Part shown: one piece after another, positions 9,701-18,094 of the stretch
Layout of the letters: the number at the start of each line of letters is the position of its first letter
Numbering within the stretch: the stretch's first letter is position 1
From: Candidatus Omnitrophota bacterium
GTDB taxonomy: Bacteria; Hinthialibacterota; Hinthialibacteria; Hinthialibacterales; Hinthialibacteraceae
Assembly (NCBI GenBank): GCA_003598175.1
Contig: QZKN01000185.1
Span: 1-52,338 of the forward strand
Length of the DNA: 52,338 nucleotides
Direction: 5' to 3'
Notes under the pieces: generated by a model
What the model saw: only the letters and a program-made list of their open reading frames with translations
Told to the model about the DNA's origin: nothing
Database searches by the model: none
Translations under genes and position numbers: made by a program

Positions 9701-11880
9701 TGATTACACTTAACTCCGTTGTCGCGCCTGCCGGAATATAGTTGCGGATTGATCACAGATTGGGATTGATTACACTAATCGTTGAAGTCTTCAGTAATGC
9801 TCCTGGTTGCGGATTGATCACAGATTGGGATTGATTACACTTGTGTTCTTTCGATACAACTGTTTGATCAGTTGCGGATTGATCACAGATTGGGATTGAT
9901 TACACTCCACGTGGCCGAATTGGTCTGAAACAACATGGTTGCGGATTGATCACAGATTGGGATTGATTACACTTGAAAAGTTATCGCCCGCCAGACGTTG
10001 GCGTTGCGGATTGATCACAGATTGGGATTGATTACACTGGAATTCCTATGTAACCAGTCGCACTGGCTGTTGCGGATTGATCACAGATTGGGATTGATTA
10101 CACTATTTGGGGCGATGGACCAATCTGCATGAATGTTGCGGATTGATCACAGATTGGGATTGATTACACTTCGACAGTCCAGGAATAGGTTGCATCATTG
10201 TGTTGCGGATTGATCACAGATTGGGATTGATTACACTGAATGAATGCGCTTATTTCCAATACTACAGTTGCGGATTGATCACAGATTGGGATTGATTACA
10301 CTTCAATGAGATATGATCAATGCGGCGTCAAGTTGCGGATTGATCACAGATTGGGATTGATTACACTCTCAATGCGGTATGACCAATGTGGGGTGAAGTT
10401 GCGGATTGATCACAGATTGGGATTGATTACACTCAAAAGCATCTGCATACGCCGCCTCTTGAGTTGCGGATTGATCACAGATTGGGATTGATTACACTTT
10501 GAGATTGGCGCGAAGGCGGGGCTTTCAAGGTTGCGGATTGATCACAGATTGGGATTGATTACACTAGCGCATCGCGTTGAAGCCGTGTCAAGTCTTGTTG
10601 CGGATTGATCACAGATTGGGATTGATTACACTTCCATCCACCGGGAACATTAATCCTGTTCAGTTGCGGATTGATCACAGATTGGGATTGATTACACTCG
10701 GCAATCCGGAACGCTGATGCCTTCTCCCGTTGCGGATTGATCACAGATTGGGATTGATTACACTGGAGACGCTGCCCACACTCGCGGATCAATGTTGCGG
10801 ATTGATCACAGATTGGGATTGATTACACTGAACATTCCGATTACACGGGATGCTATTAGTTGCGGATTGATCACAGATTGGGATTGATTACACTCGATTG
10901 AGCATACGGTGAACGGAAGCGCTGTTGCGGATTGATCACAGATTGGGATTGATTACACTTGTGGAGTCAAAGAGTTTAGCGCTAGCAATTGTTGCGGATT
11001 GATCACAGATTGGGATTGATTACACTAAATGGTTTTATTTATGCGGGAAGCATCATGTTGCGGATTGATCACAGATTGGGATTGATTACACTGTTTTGTG
11101 CCATAGCCTCAGTGTATGCTTTGTTGCGGATTGATCACAGATTGGGATTGATTACACTTCCAAGCTCTCGTGACAAACGATTCGCATGGTTGCGGATTGA
11201 TCACAGATTGGGATTGATTACACTCTCTTTTCTGCGTTCCCGTGAGACGTCTGAGTTGCGGATTGATCACAGATTGGGATTGATTACACTCATATCTCCA
11301 ATATATTAATGCTGTAATTGTTGCGGATTGATCACAGATTGGGATTGATTACACTTGATTGTGGCCATGGAATGGATACCTCATTGTTGCGGATTGATCA
11401 CAGATTGGGATTGATTACACTTCATTTTTGCGCGAAACTCCATGTAGGTGGTTGCGGATTGATCACAGATTGGGATTGATTACACTTCCATATGCGGATA
11501 TGGATAGATTATATAGTTGCGGATTGATCACAGATTGGGATTGATTACACTGCCTTGCCTTGCCTTGCCTTGCCTTCGCCTGTTGCGGATTGATCACAGA
11601 TTGGGATTGATTACACTCTTAAGGCGCAAGGCTTAATCGACAGGAGCGTTGCGGATTGATCACAGATTGGGATTGATTACACTCTAAGGGATATTGTAGA
11701 GCTGACCACGCTAGTTGCGGATTGATCACAGATTGGGATTGATTACACTCTTCTCGTAAAAAGCTCCCATATCCCCTTGTTGCGGATTGATCACAGATTG
11801 GGATTGATTACACTTATTGAAAGTGTACAATTGAGCACTGAAGAGTTGCGGATTGATCACAGATTGGGATTGATTACACT
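6747..11880 (+). CRISPR. Type II-C CRISPR array: 78 full repeats plus a 14-bp stub
   Basis: The 36-bp repeat starts GTTGCGGATTGATCA and ends GGATTGATTACACT. I count 78 full copies, the first at 6790-6825 and the last at 11845-11880, and see no variation among them. Spacers are 29-31 bp. A 79th copy survives only as its last 14 bases (6747-6760), because IS21 ends at 6746; a 29-bp spacer (6761-6789) follows. There are thus 78 spacers. The crRNA strand is plus: the repeat begins GTTG as in other Cas9 repeats, and the tracrRNA anti-repeat is complementary to this strand. The array is therefore transcribed toward cas2 and against the cas genes. Short open frames seen through the array on both strands are artefacts of the period. 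Adjacent spacers 10303-10331 and 10368-10397 are related to each other. Confidence 0.98.
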
Positions 11881-11929
11881 ACACCTTCCCATAAGTGACG
11901 GTCTGACAACAGGTTAGGCGCAATCCCGG

Positions 11930-12259
11930 TCAAAAAAGCTCCAGTTGTACTGGAGCTTTTTCTGTTTCTCGGCGCCTTTTTCCGAAAAAAACTTGCATCT
12001 TTTCGAACTGTTTGTCGGTGATGGCCAACACCCGCACTTCCCCGTCCGGCGGTAACTTTTTTTTGACGCGGCTGGCATGAACCACCGTGTTTTCCTTGCT
12101 GGGACAATGCCGGATATAAACGGAATACTGCATCTGCGTGAAACCGTCCTTGAGCAGGCTCTTGCGAAACTGCGTATATTGGCGGCGCGCTGCCTTGGTA
12201 TCCGTTGGCAAGTCGAACATCACTACGATCCACATACATCGGTATCCACTGAGTTTCAT
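11930..12259 (-). CDS. cas2: CRISPR-associated endonuclease Cas2 (type II-C)
   Basis: Cas2 dimerises and joins two Cas1 dimers to form the spacer-integration complex. At 109 aa it has normal length. The ferredoxin-like core begins with CMWIVVMFDLPTDTKAARR, where the Asp of FDLPT is the conserved family residue, followed by a YTQFRKSLLKDGF helix and QYSVYIRHCPS. The C-terminal tail ending PVQLELF is typical of type II-C Cas2. It is the last cas gene of the operon, five bases downstream of cas1, and ends 49 bp before the last repeat. Its final codons overlap the terminator hairpin. Confidence 0.95.
   Translation of the reverse strand: MKLSGYRCMWIVVMFDLPTDTKAARRQYTQFRKSLLKDGFTQMQYSVYIRHCPSKENTVVHASRVKKKLPPDGEVRVLAITDKQFEKMQVFFGKRRRETEKAPVQLELF
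11932..11961. terminator. Bidirectional terminator between array and cas2
   Basis: GCTCCAG (11938-11944) and CTGGAGC (11950-11956) form a 7-bp stem with a five-base loop, extended by an A-run on the left and a T-run on the right. It fits a rho-independent terminator on both strands: for crRNA transcription on plus and for the cas operon on minus. The last codons of cas2 (APVQLELF then TGA) are inside the hairpin. Confidence 0.75.
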
Positions 12260-12264
12260 GATTT

Positions 12265-13194
12265 TTATTCATCGACGGCAACCGGAATCAACAGCTTCTT
12301 TTCCTTCCCTTCGATACAATTCACCAGCGAGGCCGCCATGCGATGAAACGCAATCAGCAGCGGGCCTTTTTGTTCATCAAGTTTAACGGTTTTCGTTAAT
12401 AATTCCAAGAGAAATTTTTTTGCCGCAGGTTCGATTTGTTTCGTTCCATTGCGGTACAATTCGCGAACCCGTTCATCGACCAGCGGTCGGAGCGGTTCGA
12501 TCAGGTCGTCGGCAAGACAAAAGGCGTTTGAGCGATGGGAGTGATGCAAGCCGATGGAGGGCAACAATCCGGCGGCGACGATGGCCCGCGCGATTCCCGC
12601 CCGCACGATCGCATATCCATAATTGAGTAAACTGTTCAGTCCGTCTTTCCCTCGCGGATTTCTCCGAAACGAATCCTCCTCTCCCAGCCAGGCGGACCAA
12701 TATACCTTCGCCGCCTGCGCCTCGATGTTGCTCGGATCCCCCGAACGCACTTCCTTCTCCAGTCGCAGCAATTTGGTGTGTTCGGGGGTTCCTTCGATCA
12801 GATTTCTCGCCTGCGCCGATACCTTGGCCTGAACCAGCTGTTGCCAGAGTTGCTTACAGAGCGGTTTGCCGATGGAAATCTGTTCCTGAATACGCCATAC
12901 CACTTCACTGTGCTCGGTCATGGGCAAAATCATTCCCGCCGGAAGATGGTTTTGCCCGCACAAAACCACCGCCGCGCCGGAATCCATCAGCGTGGAAAGG
13001 GCTTTGTGGGTATAGGTTGTCTCCGTCTGATCCACGACTAGCACACCGATATCCTCGCAAGGAATGGAGGTTTCTTTGACTTCTCCGTTTTCCTCCTGCC
13101 TTACGATTAGCTGATCGTATCGGACTTTTAGATGCGCGGGCCGATTAGAGATTTCAATGGTTCTTTTGATCATGGGCAGATCCCCACTTCTCAT
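12265..13194 (-). CDS. cas1: CRISPR-associated integrase Cas1 (type II)
   Basis: Cas1 is the metal-dependent integrase that inserts new spacers. The beta N-domain includes RTIEISNRPAHLKVRYDQL and EDIGVLVVDQTETTYTHKAL. The catalytic helical domain includes the DGLNSLLNYGYAIVRAGIAR segment, the His in SIGLHHSHRSNAFCLADDLI (the Cas1 H-x-D region) and EPLRPLVDERV. The frame opens with an ATG at 13194 touching the cas9 stop, but family proteins usually begin MIKRTIEI, which here is the ATG at 13173 with GTGGGGAT about eight bases upstream. That may be the true start, giving 302 aa. It is translationally coupled to cas9 and cas2, and no csn2 or cas4 is present, which defines subtype II-C. Confidence 0.95.
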   Translation of the reverse strand: MRSGDLPMIKRTIEISNRPAHLKVRYDQLIVRQEENGEVKETSIPCEDIGVLVVDQTETTYTHKALSTLMDSGAAVVLCGQNHLPAGMILPMTEHSEVVWRIQEQISIGKPLCKQLWQQLVQAKVSAQARNLIEGTPEHTKLLRLEKEVRSGDPSNIEAQAAKVYWSAWLGEEDSFRRNPRGKDGLNSLLNYGYAIVRAGIARAIVAAGLLPSIGLHHSHRSNAFCLADDLIEPLRPLVDERVRELYRNGTKQIEPAAKKFLLELLTKTVKLDEQKGPLLIAFHRMAASLVNCIEGKEKKLLIPVAVDE

Positions 13195-16173
13195 TTAATC
13201 ATTCGCCCATCTCAACCGTCCAAGTAAATCAATTGATACTTTTTTCCCTACTAACGTATTTGGGTATTTCGTGATGATTGCACGTCTATCAGAACTTTTT
13301 CCAGCAAATGTATGATGCCGAAATTTCATTTGCTGACTTGTTGAGGCAGCGGTTTCGAAACGAATCAACTCCTCTTTTTCTTTATCGGTAATTAAGACCA
13401 TTTCATTAGTACTTAATGAAAATAAAAATTTCGCTTCCGGATTTCTTGGATGGTTTCTTTGAATGATCGGTTCATGATTTTTCGCTCGTTTTGCGGCTTC
13501 GATCATTGATACAAATACAGCGTCCCGTTTTATGGAGCCATCGGACGATGGGATCTCAAAGAGGCACAAATGATGAATACTGCCGGGTTTGACACATGCG
13601 GTTTGATCACGAATCGGTTGGATCGTGTTGTCGCGCTTGATCAGACGCACTTTTCTGATCGGAACTCCGGAGGACGGCATAACCAACGGTTCTTTCCACA
13701 CGCTGGCGGGGATGGAACCGGTATTCGCCAAATCAACTCCATGTTTCTCGATATGTTCGCGGACAAGTTTTCTGATCGTTTCATCACGGATGTCGTTTAT
13801 CATGTTCGGAGTCAACTGTTCGAGCGGTTTTCGATATACGAATTCTCCGGGAGTGGAGGTGGGTCCGTAAATCGTTTCTTCGTGAAATGCGCCTCTGATT
13901 TTCCTCTGGACGCGATGGGACACATAAATCGCATTGATTTTTCTCTCCACTTCCGCGCGAAAATCCTCCCACGGTTCAGGAAATTCCGGACGTTCCCAAT
14001 GATATGTCCGGGAGCGGGCGAGCTGCTGAAGGCGAGAGCGGCTGGTCAGGGCGATGACGATGGCATCCACGGCGTGATGGCGGTGATCCTCGCGATTCTT
14101 CAATCCTCGTCCGTCGTCCCGCAACACCGTATTGAGTCCCCACAATTGCCGCAGATCGGCGGTGATTTGCCCCTTCGAACAGATCACATCGACATTCAGA
14201 TTGCGGACATATTTTGTTACTTCTCTGCTGACATAGGCCGTATCATTCAATTGCCGGGAAATGAAATCCTCGAGTTCCACCGTTTTTTGTAAAAATTTTC
14301 GCTGTTTCCCCCACGGCAGCCGTTTGGCTCGCTGCAGGATTTCGTCATACCGCTCCGGATCGGTCGCTTCCAGCCATTCCCTCGGCGTTTTGTTTCCTTT
14401 TTCCGCATTGACCGGTCGAAAGCAGACCACCTTGTTCATCATGGAATTATCCAGGCTGCGCGAATAGGGTAGAATATGATCGACGTCCGTTTCCCCTCCC
14501 AGCAATTGCGCTATGCTGATCGGATTGCCGGAATAGATGCATTCCCTTTTTTGTTCTTCCCATAACAAATATCGCTGGATGGTCTCGTGAGTGGCACGAA
14601 CGCCATAGCGCTCGATTTCCGTTTTGGCCTCTTCCCGTTTTTTCTCTCGTTTTTTCTGGTCCTTGTTGATTTCCTTTCTTTCGCGGAAGGAGCGTTTGAC
14701 ATCTCTCGGCAATTCGATATGAATCGCATCTGGTTTTCCATACTCCCTGATGATGGCATTGATCAACTTTTGTGCTTCGTGTAATGCCTGGCGAACAATG
14801 GGATTGGGAAGATCAGGAGGCTTGGGTAAAAAATGGCATATCGGCTTCTCCCGCTGATCCGGACGCAGATACCCGGCTTCCCGAAGCGCCGATTGCTCCT
14901 CATCCTTCGCCATGAGCGGCAATCCCTGCTCCATAAACGGCAACAACTTTTCGATTGCCTTGCGACTGTAATTCATATATCCTTTGGGAAAATTGATATC
15001 TAGCAATCGTTCGACGGTTTCTTCATCTACTCCCCAATCGGTAACGGCTTTTCGCCGTATTTTTTCATCGTCGATTTTTTCATCGAGAAGAGCGGCAATG
15101 ATTTCGTCTTTCTTATCACTGAGGAATAAAAACCAGTTCTTTCCGAAATGTTCTTTCTTTGACAAAAGATACTCCGTTTCCAGACCTTTTAGTTTTTGCC
15201 GTTCCCCTCGTTCGTAATTGAAACTGCAATTTTCGTAAAGATGAAGCCACTTGCGGATTTGAACGAAAGTACCTTCGCGTTTGTTCGAAAGTTGATCAAA
15301 TAGTTCCCGCCTTTCCTCATCGGTCAATCCCTGTTCTTCATTGGTTCGTGGATCGATATACCGCAAATTATTGATCTCCTGCCAGAGACGAAATCGTTGC
15401 GCCAGACGGTCTGCCCGTGGACAACGGAGCTGACCTTTTTCGAGTTCACATTTCCCGATGGTCGATTTCAACCAATACATGGATCGTTGAAAAAAGATCA
15501 AGTCATGGATTCGTTCCCGCAATTCATTGTTATACAGCTGCGGATTATATTTCTGTTGTGCATTCCAAAGCAACTCAAATTCCTTTTCATACATTTCACG
15601 ACGGGTATGTTTAGCACGTATTTTTTCGAAAGCAGGTCCGTTTCCCTGTAAAGTTATGGAATAAAGATATTCCCCTAACGTTCGACATCCGCTCTCCGCA
15701 ATCCTTGACTCCAGTTCGCTGATGGCTTGCAGGGTTTTCGATTTTTCATTTTTCTTCGCCTGGTCGCTTTTCCGATTGGAACGAAATCCACGCCTTTGAT
15801 TGAGATGAATCAGGCCCCGTCCGAATTCTTCGGGCTTTAATTGCTCATCCAAACCCCGTTTTCGCAGTTCATAGGGATTGGATTGCAATACGGATTGGGG
15901 CGAATCCGTCTCGCATGGAAATAATCCTGATTGAATCAATACATCACGTAGTTTTCTTTTCCGTCCGGAGCGTCTGGCGATCTGACGCCGAACTCCTCGC
16001 TTTGTGCGACGGGTTTCATTTTTCGATAATTCTCCTCCCTGTTGATCGCGATCCACTCCTTCCGGAAAAACGCGGACTCCGGTCGCGATCACTCTCCCGT
16101 CTTTCTCGTCCAGCAGCGCCCATCCTATCGAGTTCGATCCCAAATCGATTCCCAGCGTTGAGTGTGCCTTCAT
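13195..16173 (-). CDS. cas9: CRISPR-associated endonuclease Cas9, type II-C, 992 aa
   Basis: This is the RNA-guided double-strand DNA endonuclease. Seen in order: RuvC-I with the catalytic Asp at residue 10 (STLGIDLGSNSIGWALL); the arginine-rich bridge helix (about 53-77, RRTKRGVRRQIARRSGRKRK); a compact recognition lobe; RuvC-II with Glu about 487 (DAIHIELPRDVKRS); HNH with the catalytic His about 566 in DVDHILPYSRS and Asn about 580; RuvC-III with His about 700 and Asp about 703 in HRHHAVDAIVIAL; then the PAM-interacting C-terminus. All nuclease residues are present. The size is that of compact II-C enzymes. The start at 16173 has the strong site GGGAGGT. The gene heads the cas9-cas1-cas2 operon, divergent from the tracrRNA. 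PAM preference cannot be read from the sequence. Confidence 0.97.
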   Translation of the reverse strand: MKAHSTLGIDLGSNSIGWALLDEKDGRVIATGVRVFPEGVDRDQQGGELSKNETRRTKRGVRRQIARRSGRKRKLRDVLIQSGLFPCETDSPQSVLQSNPYELRKRGLDEQLKPEEFGRGLIHLNQRRGFRSNRKSDQAKKNEKSKTLQAISELESRIAESGCRTLGEYLYSITLQGNGPAFEKIRAKHTRREMYEKEFELLWNAQQKYNPQLYNNELRERIHDLIFFQRSMYWLKSTIGKCELEKGQLRCPRADRLAQRFRLWQEINNLRYIDPRTNEEQGLTDEERRELFDQLSNKREGTFVQIRKWLHLYENCSFNYERGERQKLKGLETEYLLSKKEHFGKNWFLFLSDKKDEIIAALLDEKIDDEKIRRKAVTDWGVDEETVERLLDINFPKGYMNYSRKAIEKLLPFMEQGLPLMAKDEEQSALREAGYLRPDQREKPICHFLPKPPDLPNPIVRQALHEAQKLINAIIREYGKPDAIHIELPRDVKRSFRERKEINKDQKKREKKREEAKTEIERYGVRATHETIQRYLLWEEQKRECIYSGNPISIAQLLGGETDVDHILPYSRSLDNSMMNKVVCFRPVNAEKGNKTPREWLEATDPERYDEILQRAKRLPWGKQRKFLQKTVELEDFISRQLNDTAYVSREVTKYVRNLNVDVICSKGQITADLRQLWGLNTVLRDDGRGLKNREDHRHHAVDAIVIALTSRSRLQQLARSRTYHWERPEFPEPWEDFRAEVERKINAIYVSHRVQRKIRGAFHEETIYGPTSTPGEFVYRKPLEQLTPNMINDIRDETIRKLVREHIEKHGVDLANTGSIPASVWKEPLVMPSSGVPIRKVRLIKRDNTIQPIRDQTACVKPGSIHHLCLFEIPSSDGSIKRDAVFVSMIEAAKRAKNHEPIIQRNHPRNPEAKFLFSLSTNEMVLITDKEKEELIRFETAASTSQQMKFRHHTFAGKSSDRRAIITKYPNTLVGKKVSIDLLGRLRWAND

Positions 16174-16203
16174 ATTTACCTCCCGGATATGTGGTTTCAG
16201 GGA

Positions 16204-16231
16204 TTGACAATGAATTTTAATCGATTAATAT
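16204..16231 (+). promoter_or_regulatory. Promoter of the tracrRNA
   Basis: TTGACA (16204-16209, a perfect -35) is followed after 16 bases by TAATAT (16226-16231), placing initiation at about 16238-16240, one to four bases before the anti-repeat. It lies in the cas9/tracrRNA divergent spacer. Confidence 0.75.
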
Positions 16232-16238
16232 TCTTAAT

Positions 16239-16353
16239 TGTAGTGTAATCAATCTCAATCTGTGGATCTTTTCGTAACAAGACGAAAAATTCGCAGGCGA
16301 CGCTCTACGGAGCGACCGGCCGTCATGCATTGCAGGGCGGCCATTTATTTTTT
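16239..16353 (+). ncRNA. tracrRNA of the type II-C system
   Basis: The anti-repeat spans 16242-16278. Its first 22 bases (AGTGTAATCAATC, then TCAATCTGT) are complementary to the repeat's 3' end with one mismatch. A bulged G follows, then GATC pairing, an unpaired T-rich bulge, and CGTAAC pairing with the repeat's first six bases. This interrupted duplex is the form cut by RNase III. Downstream are a hairpin TTTTCGT/ACGAAAA (16269-16288, partly overlapping the anti-repeat), a short stem CGCTC/GAGCG capped by a UACG tetraloop (16301-16314) and a terminator stem. It is about 115 nt, divergent from cas9. Orientation and pairing fix the crRNA strand as plus. Confidence 0.9.
16318..16353 (+). terminator. 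Rho-independent terminator of the tracrRNA
   Basis: GGCCG (16318-16322) pairs with CGGCC (16338-16342) around a 15-base loop, followed by ATTTA and six T ending at 16353. It doubles as the last stem of the tracrRNA. Confidence 0.75.
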
Positions 16354-16485
16354 CGAACATTTTATCCGGCAAGTCCAATCCTTCTGCAAATTCGACGAAG
16401 CTTGTGTGTCCAGTGAGCCAAAAAGGCGCACTGTCCATTCTTATATATTTTCACATAACCAACTGATTTTTTTGATTTTATGAAT

Positions 16486-16503
16486 TTGGCATCATTCCTG
16501 CTA
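16486..16503 (+). promoter_or_regulatory. Sigma-54 (-24/-12) type promoter of the hsp20 cluster
   Basis: TTGGCATCATTCCTGCTA has the GG-N10-GC arrangement (GG 16488-16489, GC 16500-16501) and resembles TGGCAC-N5-TTGCA. It lies about 115 bp before the first hsp20 start, on an AT-rich background. This is sequence match only; no enhancer-binding-protein gene is visible nearby. Confidence 0.5.
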
Positions 16504-16618
16504 CTTGATTAAATTGCAGGTAAAAAAAGAATTACTAAAGAAAAGTGGACTCCCGGGCGCATTTCCAAACCAACGCCGGTGAAGTCCGACACTTCAAAAT
16601 CAGATGGAGGTCAGAGCC

Positions 16619-17080
16619 ATGTTAGGGTTCAATTCATTTCGAGAGATGGAACAGCTTCGTCGTGAAATCGATCAGGTTTTCAACCGGATGTGGCCCTCCA
16701 CGGGGCGGGAGAAATGGCCGTTGTCGTTCCTGCCGGGAGTCGCCGCGCGCCAGTATCCCCGCATCAATCTTTCCGAAGACGCCGACAAATTCTATGTGGA
16801 GGCCTTGGCGCCGGGGATCGATCCGAAAAACCTGAATGTTTCCGTCGTGGGAAACACGGTGACCTTGTCCGGCGAGAAAACCGCGACGCCGGGAAACGTG
16901 AAACCGGAAGCATATCACCGCAACGAACGAGCGGCCGGCCGGTTTGTCCGCACTGTCGAGTTGCCTGCGCCGGTCAACGCCGGCGCCGTCCAGGCAGAAT
17001 ATAAAAATGGAGTACTGTGTGTTTCATTACCCAAGGCCGACGAAGCAAAACCGAAATCCATTGCCGTGAAGGTCAGCTAA
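16619..17080 (+). CDS. Hsp20/alpha-crystallin small heat-shock protein (first of three)
   Basis: Small heat-shock proteins hold unfolding proteins for refolding by DnaK/ClpB. The start was placed at the ATG at 16619, 153 aa, because GGAGG lies eight bases before it. The N-terminal arm begins MLGFNSFREMEQLRREIDQV. The alpha-crystallin domain (about residues 40-145) runs from YPRINLSEDADKFYVEALAP through NVSVVGNTVTLSGEK and ends with the conserved edge motif AEYKNGVLCVSLPKADEAKP (the A-x-x-x-N-G-V-L signature) and a short basic tail. The gene is first in a three-gene run, 19 bp from the next. Confidence 0.95.
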   Translation: MLGFNSFREMEQLRREIDQVFNRMWPSTGREKWPLSFLPGVAARQYPRINLSEDADKFYVEALAPGIDPKNLNVSVVGNTVTLSGEKTATPGNVKPEAYHRNERAAGRFVRTVELPAPVNAGAVQAEYKNGVLCVSLPKADEAKPKSIAVKVS

Positions 17081-17099
17081 GCGAAGGAGGTATACGATC

Positions 17100-17504
17100 A
17101 TGGTCGAAAAAACGATTCCCGCAGTACAGGAAGAAACGGCTGCTCCCGTGAAAAAAGAGTCGACGCGGGCGGATGCCTACTACGTCGCTCCACCCGTGGA
17201 TATATACGAAGAGAAAGACAAACTGGTGCTGGTCGCCGACCTGCCGGGCAGCGACAAGGATTCCGTCAAAGTGGACGTCGAAAATGGCATGTTGACGTTG
17301 CAAGCCAGTACGCAGTCGCAAAGCGTCGGTTCGCCGATTTACCGTGAATTCGAGCTGGTCAATTTCTATCGCCAGTTCGAACTGTCCGAAAAAATTGACG
17401 TGGATAAGATTTCCGCGGAATTGTCGAATGGTGTGTTGTATCTTCATCTGCCCAAAGTCGAGCAAGTCAAACCGTGGCAGATCGAAGTGAAAATTGCCGG
17501 ATAA
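17100..17504 (+). CDS. Hsp20 family protein (second of three)
   Basis: At 134 aa it is shorter than its neighbours. A polar N-terminal stretch rich in Glu, Lys and Val precedes the alpha-crystallin domain, which starts at APPVDIYEEKDKLVLVADLP and ends with AELSNGVLYLHLPKVEQVKP. The proline-rich leader in place of an aromatic N-terminal arm suggests a different oligomer form from the first gene. The start is secure (AAGGAGGT upstream). It lies 19 bp after the first hsp20. The three genes are clearly diverged paralogues rather than recent duplicates. Confidence 0.94.
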   Translation: MVEKTIPAVQEETAAPVKKESTRADAYYVAPPVDIYEEKDKLVLVADLPGSDKDSVKVDVENGMLTLQASTQSQSVGSPIYREFELVNFYRQFELSEKIDVDKISAELSNGVLYLHLPKVEQVKPWQIEVKIAG

Positions 17505-17593
17505 GTGAATCGGGGAGAGCCGAACCGGATCGGCTCCGCCAGGCTCTCCCTCGTAATCCGACGAACAATATTAAAAACATGGAGGAAAATACA

Positions 17594-18046
17594 ATGTTGC
17601 ACCTGATTCCTTCCACCTTGCGAAACGATTTGGATGCGATGTGGAAACGTTTTCGTGATCCGTTCTTTGCGGAAACGCCGGCTTGGTTGCAGGATATGAC
17701 GATGACGCAGTTTGCCGCCATTACGCCGGCCATCGACATCGAAGAGACGAACGACGCGTTCATCGTTCATGCGGAAATGCCCGGGTTGGAAAAAGACGAA
17801 TTTTCCGTTGAATTCAAGAATGGGTATCTCCGGATTCGCGGCGAAAAGAAACAGGAAGCGAAAATGGAGGAGCGCAATTACCGTTGGGTGGAGCGTTCCT
17901 ATGGAAGTTTCGAACGCAGCGTCCAGCTGCCGAACTATGTCGACGTGGAACAAGCGACGGCGGAATACCGCAACGGCATCCTGACCGTGCATCTGCCGAA
18001 AACGGAAACCGGCAAGATCAAGGAAATTCCGATTCAATTCCATTAA
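17594..18046 (+). CDS. Hsp20 family protein (third of three)
   Basis: At 150 aa, it begins MLHLIPSTLRNDLDAMWKRF, an amphipathic arm. It has an alpha-crystallin domain from TPAIDIEETNDAFIVHAEMP to AEYRNGILTVHLPKTETGKI and ends KEIPIQFH, an I-x-I/V type tail that can dock on neighbouring subunits. The GGAGG before the ATG is strong. It is separated from the second hsp20 by 89 bp containing no obvious terminator, so it is probably the last gene of the same transcript, which ends at the hairpin near 18100. Confidence 0.94.
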   Translation: MLHLIPSTLRNDLDAMWKRFRDPFFAETPAWLQDMTMTQFAAITPAIDIEETNDAFIVHAEMPGLEKDEFSVEFKNGYLRIRGEKKQEAKMEERNYRWVERSYGSFERSVQLPNYVDVEQATAEYRNGILTVHLPKTETGKIKEIPIQFH

Positions 18047-18056
18047 AAACGAACGC

Positions 18057-18080
18057 GGGTAAAGCAAGCGTCCCGCTTGC
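18057..18080. repeat. REP-like palindrome, copy 1
   Basis: GGGTAAAGCAAGCG, then TCC, then CGCTTGC forms a 7-bp stem (GCAAGCG/CGCTTGC). Related copies occur at 30167-30223 and 36076-36099, always between genes. Confidence 0.7.
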
Positions 18081-18094
18081 AAGGAAACGATACG

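Noticed and set aside
7260..11309. Open frames of 60-110 codons on both strands with repeated peptides such as LRIDHRLGLITL and CNQSQSVINPQ
   Set aside because: They are translations of the CRISPR repeat and spacers, open only because the repeat has no stop in those frames.
11881..16360. A csn2 or cas4 gene in the cas locus
   Set aside because: The genes are exactly cas9, cas1 and cas2 with no gap large enough for another; subtype II-C was kept.
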